Counted from the stretch's first letter, positions 1 through 4,982 are shown. The stretch is 5,213 nt of DNA from DUZB01 sp964407525 (GCA_964407525.1 CAYOWC010000334.1:1-5213); one strand, 5' to 3'. The notes: a model not told the origin generated them from the letters alone. Translations and numbers: made by a program.

Positions 1-10
1 TGTCAAAATG

Positions 11-17
11 AGGGAGG
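11..17 (+). promoter_or_regulatory. Shine-Dalgarno site of the phosphohexomutase gene
   Basis: AGGGAGG ends 7 nt before the ATG at 25, an almost ideal ribosome binding site that fixes the start. An ATGA at 8-11 just upstream could be the end of a preceding gene cut off by the window edge, but too little sequence is present to tell. Confidence 0.8.
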
Positions 18-24
18 AAACCCC

Positions 25-1518
25 ATGGGAAGCAAATCGGTTAAAATTGAGGATTTGATGGCGGTTAGCGGGGTAAAATTTGGGACAAGCGGAGCCCGTG
101 GTCTGGCTGTGGATATGACGGATGAGGTCTGCTATGCTTACACATGGGCTTTCATTCAGTATCTTGAAGAAATAGGCCAGGTAACGGGAAAGACAACGGT
201 CGCCATCGGAGGCGATCTTCGTCCAAGTACAGACCGCATCATGTCAGCAGCTGCAAAAGCGGCGGAAGACAGGGGGCATATCTCCAAGAACTGTGGAAAA
301 CTGCCCTCTCCCGCCCTTGCCGGCTACGGAATCGAAAAAGGCATCCCCACGGTAATGGTTACGGGGAGCCATATTCCCGAAGACAGGAACGGTATAAAAT
401 ATACGAGGATTGAGGGTGAAATTCTCAAAAAAGATGAATCAGGCATTAAGCGACAGATCGCTGTCATGAAAGAAGGGGTGTTCAACGAAGAAGGAATGTT
501 TATAGAGAAGTCGAACCTCCGCCCCGAAAATCGGCTGGCAACCACTTCCTATGTAAATCGTTACCTCGATTTTTTCCCGAGGGATTGTCTCAGGGGCAAA
601 AGAATCGGCGTGTATCAACACTCGGCGGTTGGAAGAGACCAGATGCTGGAAATCTTTAAAGGCCTTGGGGCTGAAGTTATCCCTCTGGGTTTTTCCAACA
701 CATTCATCCCGGTGGATACGGAAGCCATCAGGCCGGAAGACGTAGAAGCCGCCAAAAAATGGGCAAGCGAATCTCATTTAGACACCATCGTTTCAACAGA
801 CGGAGACAGTGACCGGCCTTTGGTCAGCGATGAAACGGGTAAGTGGCTTCGTGGCGATGTTGCCGGCATCTTGACTGCAGCATATCTCGAAGCCGATGCG
901 GTTGCCACCCCCGTATCCTGCAACTCCGCCCTCGAAAAATGTTGCTGGTTCAAAAAAACGTTCAGAACCAGAATTGGATCACCTTACGTAATTGAAGGAA
1001 TGCAGAAAGCATTGAAGAAAGGGTTCAAACGTGTGGTGGGTTATGAGGCCAACGGTGGTTTCCTCATTGCCTCAGACATTGAACGGGCAGGGAAAATTTT
1101 GAAAGCCCTGCCAACCCGGGATGCGATAATCGTTCACCTGGCAGTGCTCCTCCTGGCCATTAGAAGGAAGAAGAAAATCAGCGAACTACTTTTTGAACTT
1201 CCCCTGAGAGTTACCTACAGCGATCGACTGAAAAATTTTCCGACGGAGAGAAGTTTCGAAAAGATCAACACCTTGCTCTCCAAAGACGGCAAAGGAAACA
1301 AGGAGGCTATCGAAGGGATTTTTGGAAAGGCTTTTGGCCATGTGGAAGAAACAGATACCACCGACGGACTTAGGATCACATTTGAAAACAGTGAAGTGGC
1401 CCACCTTCGCCCGTCAGGCAATGCACCGGAGTTCAGATGCTACAACGAAGCGGATACCGAGCCCAGGGCGATTGAGATGAACGGGATCTGCATGGATATC
1501 ATGTCTTCGTGGCGATAA
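25..1518 (+). CDS. Phosphoglucomutase/phosphomannomutase-family protein (alpha-D-phosphohexomutase)
   Basis: Cytosolic enzyme of the alpha-D-phosphohexomutase superfamily, which moves phosphate between C1 and C6 of hexose phosphates (glucose, mannose or glucosamine) to supply sugar-nucleotide and polysaccharide synthesis. All four family signatures are visible in 497 residues, a normal full length: FGTSGARG at 19-26 near the N-terminus; the phosphoserine loop VTGSHIP at 112-118 with Ser115 as the likely catalytic phosphoserine; the metal loop DGDSDR at 259-264; the sugar loop YEANGG at 340-345; and the C-terminal phosphate-binding loop RPSGNAPEFR at 462-471. Several loops are non-canonical: the usual ASHNP is GSHIP, the usual GExSGH is YEANGG, and the distal loop has Asn where Thr is usual. 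These argue against confident assignment as ManB/AlgC, Pgm or GlmM, and the substrate cannot be read from sequence. The start is set by the strong upstream ribosome binding site. The gene converges on the minus-strand operon that follows. Confidence 0.93.
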   Translation: MGSKSVKIEDLMAVSGVKFGTSGARGLAVDMTDEVCYAYTWAFIQYLEEIGQVTGKTTVAIGGDLRPSTDRIMSAAAKAAEDRGHISKNCGKLPSPALAGYGIEKGIPTVMVTGSHIPEDRNGIKYTRIEGEILKKDESGIKRQIAVMKEGVFNEEGMFIEKSNLRPENRLATTSYVNRYLDFFPRDCLRGKRIGVYQHSAVGRDQMLEIFKGLGAEVIPLGFSNTFIPVDTEAIRPEDVEAAKKWASESHLDTIVSTDGDSDRPLVSDETGKWLRGDVAGILTAAYLEADAVATPVSCNSALEKCCWFKKTFRTRIGSPYVIEGMQKALKKGFKRVVGYEANGGFLIASDIERAGKILKALPTRDAIIVHLAVLLLAIRRKKKISELLFELPLRVTYSDRLKNFPTERSFEKINTLLSKDGKGNKEAIEGIFGKAFGHVEETDTTDGLRITFENSEVAHLRPSGNAPEFRCYNEADTEPRAIEMNGICMDIMSSWR

Positions 1519-1533
1519 ATATCGCCCCTTTTT
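1511..1533 (+). terminator. Intrinsic terminator of the phosphohexomutase gene
   Basis: GGCGAT (1511-1516) and ATCGCC (1521-1526) form a perfect 6-bp stem with a 4-nt AAAT loop, followed by CC and five T's (1529-1533). The TAA stop codon straddles the stem-loop junction, so the terminator is built into the end of the gene. Read on the minus strand the same hairpin has no U-tract, so it is directional. Confidence 0.7.
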
Positions 1534-1536
1534 CCT

Positions 1537-1683
1537 CTATTTTCCGGCGCCTCCGGCACCGGGAGATCTACTGCCTCAGCCACGACACCCGGCTACGGAA
1601 GCTTCCTTGTTTGCCTTGGCCAACCGTTCCAGAAAACGGCCCCACCATCCTTTCTTCTGATTCTTTTTATTGTCTTTGCCCAT
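1537..1683 (-). CDS. Candidate selenocysteine-containing small peptide (48 aa with UGA read as Sec)
   Basis: This tiny gene lies 12 nt downstream of the crotonase stop. Its start, ATG at 1683, is supported by a GAGGAG ribosome binding site 5 nt upstream. It reads 35 codons to an in-frame TGA (1578-1576), then 12 more to TAG (1539-1537). The first part is Lys/Asn-rich (residues 3-11), then an amphipathic segment starting WWGRFLERLAKANKEA (13-28), then GCRG before the TGA. With Sec at the TGA the C-terminus reads GCRG-U-GSRSPGAGGAGK, which makes a CxxU motif (Cys33, Sec36) and a Gly/Ser/Ala/Lys tail. A strong hairpin follows the TGA at the distance expected of a bacterial SECIS (annotated separately). 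No signal peptide or membrane segment is seen. I do not recognise the family. Possible roles are a small redox or metal/selenium-handling peptide, or a precursor of a modified peptide. The alternative is a plain 35-aa protein ending at the TGA. A real small gene is likely; Sec insertion is more likely than not but unproven. Confidence 0.6.
1544..1562 (-). promoter_or_regulatory. SECIS-like hairpin downstream of an in-frame UGA
   Basis: On the minus-strand RNA, CCGGUGCC (1562-1555) pairs with GGCGCCGG (1551-1544) over 8 bp, including one internal G-U wobble, closed by a GGA loop (1554-1552). Twenty-one nucleotides separate the UGA (1578-1576) from the loop. This fits the published bacterial SECIS model: apical loop about 16-37 nt after the UGA, at least 4 bp of upper stem, a loop of 3-14 nt with a G in its first two positions. 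Neither strand has a U-tract directly after the stem (the minus strand continues AAAATAGAGG), so it does not look like an intrinsic terminator. SelB binding is inferred. Confidence 0.55.
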
Positions 1684-1695
1684 TCTAGCTCCTCT

Positions 1696-2478
1696 TTAAA
1701 AATACCTGCTGCTTTTCTCTCCCTTTTCGGCCCTCCCTCGCGCGAGGAGAAGTGTCTGATTCCTGTCCTCCACCTGGAGTGCCTGTTCAAGCCCGCCCGT
1801 ATCCAGATTCATATTGATCGCTTCCTTGGTTAACCTGAGCCCCATGGGGTTTTTTCCGTTTATCTCCTTTGCCAGGCCAATGGCGCTGTCCAGAAGCTGA
1901 TCAGGTTCAACAACTCTGCTCACAAGGCCAAGGGAATCGGCCTCTTCCCCAGACATGAAATTTCCCGTGTACATGAATTCATAGGCCCTGCCGGCGCCGA
2001 TGAGTCTCGGGAGGAAATAGCTACATGCCATATCGGCCCCACCCAGCCCTACATTGACAAAGGCAGCAGAAAAACGGGCATCTTTGCAGATGACACGGAT
2101 GTCCGATGCCATGGCAAAACTAAAGCCAAGGCCAACCGCTGCACCGTGTACCGCACAGATAATGGGCTGGGGCGCCCGTCGCATAGCCAGGGGCAACCGG
2201 GCCAGACGAGACTGAAACCTGTAAAACATGTCCGTATTCATTTCAGACATCAGGTTCATAGCCTCTTTCATATCCAGCCCTGCGCAAAAATGTTTTTTCC
2301 CGTTACCTTTCAGGATAATCACATGGGTATCAAGGTCTAATTGACGTTTTCCCCAGAAAGACTCCAGTTCCTCCATCATCTCATGACTTACCGAGTTATA
2401 CCGGCGAGGCCGGTTTAAAGATAAAACACCGATTCCCGGCTCAAGGATTTCATATTCTATGGTATTGTAGTCCTTCAT
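1696..2478 (-). CDS. Enoyl-CoA hydratase/isomerase (crotonase) family protein lacking the canonical catalytic glutamates
   Basis: Crotonase-fold protein of 260 residues, the normal length of the family, which binds acyl-CoA thioesters and stabilises an enolate in an oxyanion hole. The N-terminal ILEPGIGVLSLNRPRRYNSV (11-30) is the typical first beta hairpin. The CoA/oxyanion segment is FCAGLDMKE (64-72) and the second oxyanion loop is HGAAVGLG (111-118). By motif alignment the two glutamates of classical enoyl-CoA hydratase (rat Glu144 and Glu164) are Ser120 and about Phe140. Instead a GGAD segment (146-149) precedes SYFLPRLIG, an arrangement common in a subgroup of crotonases annotated only as hydratase/isomerase. 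Asp149 could act as the acid/base. Substrate and reaction are therefore open: isomerase, hydrolase or a variant hydratase. The ATG at 2478 overlaps the TGA of the upstream 56-aa gene (TGATG), which supports this start and translational coupling. The selenopeptide candidate follows in the same operon. Confidence 0.92.
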   Translation of the reverse strand: MKDYNTIEYEILEPGIGVLSLNRPRRYNSVSHEMMEELESFWGKRQLDLDTHVIILKGNGKKHFCAGLDMKEAMNLMSEMNTDMFYRFQSRLARLPLAMRRAPQPIICAVHGAAVGLGFSFAMASDIRVICKDARFSAAFVNVGLGGADMACSYFLPRLIGAGRAYEFMYTGNFMSGEEADSLGLVSRVVEPDQLLDSAIGLAKEINGKNPMGLRLTKEAINMNLDTGGLEQALQVEDRNQTLLLARGRAEKGEKSSRYF

Positions 2479-2648
2479 CAGTCAGAAACCTCTTCCTTCG
2501 GTTTCCGTTTATCCATGGAATTACAGATAGACCCATGCACAGTATTCCATACGTCGTCGAAGGAACCGACGCTCAACCTACCAACCTCGATAAACTTCAC
2601 CACAATTTCCTTGGTAGCCTTCAAAGCCAGTTCTTCTTCTTTTTTCAT
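2478..2648 (-). CDS. Small 56-aa protein, first gene of the crotonase operon
   Basis: A 56-residue ORF starts at ATG 2648 with a GGAAGGG ribosome binding site about 7 nt upstream, and its TGA (2480-2478) overlaps the crotonase ATG. The protein begins with a Lys/Glu-rich stretch (MKKEEE), continues with a probable helix ATKEIVVKFIEVGRLS (11-26), then a second motif SFDDVWNTVHGSI (29-41), and ends in a charged tail (KRKPKEEVSD, 47-56). The pattern of an (A/T)xEIV-type helix, a short turn, then a D-rich helix ending in hydrophobics resembles the N-terminal helical part of MucR/Ros-type regulators and short stand-alone proteins of similar layout in Desulfobacterota. That resemblance is from memory and weak. 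No zinc-finger cysteines are present (one Cys, at 42), so it is not a full MucR. Function unknown. Its placement suggests a role tied to the crotonase, for example as regulator or partner. Confidence 0.7.
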   Translation of the reverse strand: MKKEEELALKATKEIVVKFIEVGRLSVGSFDDVWNTVHGSICNSMDKRKPKEEVSD

Positions 2649-2736
2649 AGTACATCCCTTCCGTTATTCCGGAAATCATTCAATGGAATTCAAATTCCGA
2701 CGGAGCATAGCGCCCGTTTTCAATTGTCACTCATCA

Positions 2737-2764
2737 CCCGCAACCCGTAACCCGCAACCTGCAA
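2737..2764. repeat. Four tandem 7-bp repeats (CCCGCAA type)
   Basis: CCCGCAA (2737-2743), CCCGTAA (2744-2750), CCCGCAA (2751-2757) and CCTGCAA (2758-2764) lie head to tail with one or no substitution each. On the minus strand they read TTGCGGG, and two further degenerate units (TGATGAG, TGACAAT) may continue into the upstream region of the 56-aa gene. The role is unknown; such arrays can be a dispersed intergenic repeat or a binding-site array. Confidence 0.7.
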
Positions 2765-2818
2765 AAATTTTAACCCCCCGTGGAAGAAGAAGGCCAATTC
2801 GTTTTTCCACAGGGGGTT
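2763..2818 (-). terminator. Long hairpin with interrupted U-tract, likely second terminator after AmrS
   Basis: On the minus-strand RNA, AACCCCCUGUGGAA (2818-2805) pairs with UUCCACGGGGGGUU (2785-2772) over 14 bp including one U-G wobble, extended by a few more A-U pairs, around a loop near 2789-2801. It is followed by AAAA and then five U's (2767-2763). On the + strand the wobble becomes a C-A mismatch and no T-run follows, so the structure is better formed on the minus strand. It would insulate the crotonase operon from AmrS read-through. Confidence 0.5.
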
Positions 2819-2824
2819 GCGATA

Positions 2825-2853
2825 GAAAAAACCCTCGTAAGGCCCTCCCTACG
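2825..2853 (-). terminator. Weak hairpin plus T-run, possible extra terminator
   Basis: On the minus strand a short imperfect stem (CGTA with TACG, plus an inner GG/CC pair) in the 2836-2853 region is followed by AGGG and six T's (2830-2825). The stem is short and the U-tract starts 4 nt late, so this is a weak candidate among several hairpins after AmrS. Confidence 0.25.
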
Positions 2854-2934
2854 CTTTAAAACATATTTCCTGAAAGATGCAATTAGCCATTAGTCATACA
2901 ATACCAACCTCTTCCGGTGCGGAAGAGCAGCATC

Positions 2935-2962
2935 AAAAATGGGGTCAACTGGTCCAGACCCC
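2935..2962 (-). terminator. Intrinsic terminator overlapping the AmrS stop codon
   Basis: On the minus strand GGGGTC (2962-2957) and GACCCC (2946-2941) form a 6-bp GC-rich stem around a 10-nt loop, followed by A and five T's (2939-2935). The TGA stop of the radical SAM gene (2947-2945) sits at the loop/stem junction, the same arrangement as the phosphohexomutase terminator. A separate 7-bp hairpin (CTCTTCC/GGAAGAG, 2909-2927) follows without a T-run. Confidence 0.6.
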
Positions 2963-3958
2963 CGGGATGTCTATCCCGCAAGAAGGGCATTTCCCATCTT
3001 CCAACCGATTCCCGACGACTCGAAAACCGATGCGCTCGATAATCGGTTCCCGGCAACTTCCACAGAAGGTATTTTCTCCATTTTCACCGGGCACATTCCC
3101 TATATACACATATTCAAGACCTGCTTCAAACCCAATATCCCGAGCCCGACGAATACTCTCGACAGCGGTGGAATGAATATGGTTCAGCTTGTAAGTCGGG
3201 TGAAAACGGCTTATGTGCCAGGGGATCCCAGAATCCAACTCCGCAAGAAAACGGGCCAGCTTCTTCAATTCCTCTTCACTGTCATTCAACCCGGGAATCA
3301 ACAAAGTGGTGACCTCGATCCAAATACCCATCTCTTTCATAGTCTCTATGGTCCTCAAAACAGGAGCCAGCTTTCCTCCACACAGGTCCCTGTAAAACCT
3401 GTCGTCAAAAGCTTTCAGATCCACATTCGCTGCGTGAAGATGCGGGTCAATTTCCTGGAGACACTCTTTCGTCATATATCCGTTAGACACAAAGACGTTT
3501 TTTAATCCTTCTGCCACGGCGAGGCGGGCCGTATCCAGGGCCGTCTCAAAATAGATGGTTGGCTCAGTATAGGTGTAGGAAATAGACAAAGCATGGTTTT
3601 CAACAGCGTCCTTCACAATTTCATTGGGTGATGAGTCCCGGCCCGCAATCTTGTTATGGTCCACCGGCATCTGGGAAATATCCGCGTTTTGGCAAAAAGC
3701 ACACTTGAAATTACATCCCGCGGTGGCAATGGAATAGGATAGGCTTCCGGGAAGAAAATGGAAAAGCGGTTTTTTTTCAATGGGATCCACATGCCCCGCA
3801 ATCACTTTCCCGTAAACAAGGCTCAAAAGTACACCGGACCGGTTTTCCCTTACATTACAGAGTCCTCTATCCCCGTCCGTTATCAAACAGTGATGATTGC
3901 ACAGGTGACAGTGAACCTTATTTCCTTCTTTTTTCTGATACAGATAGGCTTCTTTCAC
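2945..3958 (-). CDS. amrS: AmrS-like radical SAM protein (AmmeMemoRadiSam system family)
   Basis: Radical SAM enzyme of the PflA-like branch that carries the AmmeMemoRadiSam family. The 4Fe-4S motif CNFKCAFC (Cys82, 86, 89, counted from the chosen start) ligates the SAM-cleaving cluster. Family hallmarks flank it: an N-terminal CHLCNHHC...GLC cluster (Cys17, 20, 24, 34) followed by VRENRSGVL, the YTYTEPTIYFE segment (128-138), and a C-terminal FCGSC...KCPSC pair (Cys299, 302, 324, 327) suited to metal binding. The true substrate of the family is not established to my knowledge. The start was moved from ATG 3979 to GTG 3958: AGAGGAG (3974-3968) lies 9 nt upstream of the GTG, family members typically begin at this KEAxLY segment, and the overlap with the preceding methyltransferase falls from 62 to 41 nt. 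ATG 3979 has only a poor ribosome binding site. No AMMECR1 or Memo partner gene is in the window. Family assignment is firm; the start is less so. Confidence 0.9.
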   Translation of the reverse strand: MKEAYLYQKKEGNKVHCHLCNHHCLITDGDRGLCNVRENRSGVLLSLVYGKVIAGHVDPIEKKPLFHFLPGSLSYSIATAGCNFKCAFCQNADISQMPVDHNKIAGRDSSPNEIVKDAVENHALSISYTYTEPTIYFETALDTARLAVAEGLKNVFVSNGYMTKECLQEIDPHLHAANVDLKAFDDRFYRDLCGGKLAPVLRTIETMKEMGIWIEVTTLLIPGLNDSEEELKKLARFLAELDSGIPWHISRFHPTYKLNHIHSTAVESIRRARDIGFEAGLEYVYIGNVPGENGENTFCGSCREPIIERIGFRVVGNRLEDGKCPSCGIDIPGVWTS

Positions 3959-4748
3959 TTTCCTGAACTCCTCTACCATGGTTCATTTCTTTGGTCGACC
4001 CTGCCAATATCAAGGCCTGGCTTGCCGTCTTTAGTTTTGCTTTCAGGGGAAGGTTTTCCGTCCGTACCGTATACTCTATCGTGGCGGACAGCCCCAGAAA
4101 GAAACCGAAAGGAGAATGTTTCCAGTTCCAGAAAGCCTTGCCGGATGGCTGCAAATCTTCCATGAACCCGGGAACCACCTTGATACTCCCCCACGAAATG
4201 GGAACCGGCCCGTAAGCCAGTTGCATCAGAGACTTTATCTGCCAGAGGTTGTAAAAAGTGGCCTGCCCGAAAAGGGGATCGTTAAAATACCCGTGTATTT
4301 TGTTCAAAATCCCATTCCAGGAAAGGCTGTTCAATACACCTACAAAGACCTTGCTGCCGGCAACCCTCCCAGCCTCACGCAGTGCCTGAAGAGGGTTATC
4401 CATAAACTCCAATGAATTAATAATGGTGACAAAATCAAATTCATTGTCATCAAACGGAAGATCCTCAGCCATGGCCTTCTTGAGAGTGGACCGATGCCCT
4501 AATCTCTTTCTGGCCTTTAGAATCATTGTCTGCGACGCATCTGTTCCACTGATATTCAACCCCATGCGGTTCAAGATTAAAAGATGATTGCCTGTTCCAC
4601 AACCTACATCAAGAACCCTCTGTCCAGGCCGGGGGGCAAGCAGGGATCCGACAAGCTTCTCAAGAGAACCCTCAATGGCGCGTCCCTGAACGGAGCGCCG
4701 CCACGAGTCGTAGAAACCCACGCTGTTATCATCGAAAATCAGTCCCAT
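3918..4748 (-). CDS. Class I SAM-dependent methyltransferase
   Basis: Cytosolic Rossmann-fold methyltransferase of 276 residues. Motif I RVLDVGCGTGNH (44-55) binds SAM; the acidic end of beta 2 is Asp70 in GTDAS; the SAM adenine region is AEDLPFDDNEFDFV (94-107), followed by the beta 4 segment TIINSLEFMDNP (108-119), as in UbiE/Methyltransf_11-type enzymes. The C-terminal half (about 140-230) is rich in aromatic residues (for example FWNWKHSPFGFF, 206-217) and probably forms a substrate lid. The substrate is unknown; small molecules or lipids are usual for the type, without direct evidence here. The ATG at 4748 has only a modest site upstream (GGGTAAG, about 8 nt away). It is the first gene of its operon, and its 3' end overlaps the start of the AmrS gene, implying translational coupling. 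The last 20 or so residues are polar and charged, and lie in the overlap region. Confidence 0.88.
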   Translation of the reverse strand: MGLIFDDNSVGFYDSWRRSVQGRAIEGSLEKLVGSLLAPRPGQRVLDVGCGTGNHLLILNRMGLNISGTDASQTMILKARKRLGHRSTLKKAMAEDLPFDDNEFDFVTIINSLEFMDNPLQALREAGRVAGSKVFVGVLNSLSWNGILNKIHGYFNDPLFGQATFYNLWQIKSLMQLAYGPVPISWGSIKVVPGFMEDLQPSGKAFWNWKHSPFGFFLGLSATIEYTVRTENLPLKAKLKTASQALILAGSTKEMNHGRGVQESERSLSVSEKRRK

Positions 4749-4780
4749 CGATTTTTCTTACCCGCATTCAAGCCAAATTC

Positions 4781-4820
4781 GTTAAGTAGTGGAGTTGTTA
4801 ATTGATTAAGTCGTTATTAT
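4781..4820. repeat. Degenerate 8-bp repeat cluster 1 (consensus GTTAAGTG)
   Basis: Five consecutive octamers: GTTAAGTA, GTGGAGTT, GTTAATTG, ATTAAGTC, GTTATTAT. They keep an exact 8-bp register and align with the cluster at 5046-5085 unit by unit. The cluster covers the predicted 5' leader and touches the -10 box of the methyltransferase promoter. Confidence 0.6.
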
Positions 4821-4847
4821 TGTAGGCGCAAGTACTTAATGATGCAA
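4819..4847 (-). promoter_or_regulatory. Candidate sigma-70 promoter of the methyltransferase-AmrS operon
   Basis: On the minus strand TTGCAT (4847-4842; 3 of 6 to consensus) and TACAAT (4824-4819; 5 of 6) are 17 nt apart. Transcription would begin near 4812, about 64 nt before the methyltransferase ATG. It is the best match upstream of the gene, with a weak -35 box. Confidence 0.45.
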
Positions 4848-4952
4848 GTAGAAAAGAAAAGCCTCCCTGTCCGGCTATAAAGGAAAATCCATAATGAGAA
4901 TCCCTGGAAAAGAGACTGCTATTGCAGGAAAATTGCAGGAAGAAAACACACC

Positions 4953-4982
4953 TTGCCAAAAAGAAACATCTCAGGGTATAAT
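4953..4982 (+). promoter_or_regulatory. Strong rightward sigma-70 promoter candidate without an adjacent gene
   Basis: TTGCCA (4953-4958; 5 of 6 to TTGACA) and a perfect TATAAT (4977-4982) are separated by 18 nt. The transcript would start near 4989 and run through the two right-hand repeat clusters. No supported ORF follows in the window, so it may serve a gene beyond 5213 or a non-coding RNA, or be a chance match in AT-rich DNA. Confidence 0.4.

Larger units (their letters stand above)
2649..2944. other. Intergenic region between the two minus-strand operons
   Basis: About 296 bp without a convincing gene. It holds the upstream region of the 56-aa gene, with two short palindromes (TTCCGGAA at 2667-2674; GGAATT-CA-AATTCC at 2685-2698), four CCCGCAA-type heptamers, and several hairpins, at least two of which fit terminators of the AmrS operon. 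A minus-strand GTGACA (2730-2725) and TATGCT (2709-2704) are separated by only 15 nt and make at best a weak promoter for the crotonase operon. Open frames here on the + strand are antisense shadows or short and lack ribosome binding sites. Confidence 0.6.

Noticed and set aside
1544..1562. The GC-rich hairpin as a terminator for either strand
   Set aside because: No T-run follows the stem on either strand; the nearby T-run at 1529-1533 belongs to the separate hairpin at 1511-1526.
1593..1790. 65-aa minus-strand ORF overlapping the end of the crotonase and the selenopeptide
   Set aside because: Out-of-frame shadow covering two better-supported genes, with no ribosome binding site.
2515..2859. 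114-aa and 71-aa + strand ORFs opposite the 56-aa gene
   Set aside because: Antisense to a gene with a good ribosome binding site and coupled stop-start; they run through the heptamer repeats and terminator hairpin, with no domain resemblance.
2935..2947. Sec read-through of the AmrS TGA stop
   Set aside because: The frame closes again after three codons (TGA), the hairpin there begins upstream of the TGA and is followed by a T-run, which fits a terminator, not a SECIS.
2945..3958. Radical SAM gene as a SPASM-type peptide maturase for the selenopeptide
   Set aside because: Its cysteine pattern and conserved segments fit AmrS, not SPASM maturases, and terminators separate it from the selenopeptide operon.
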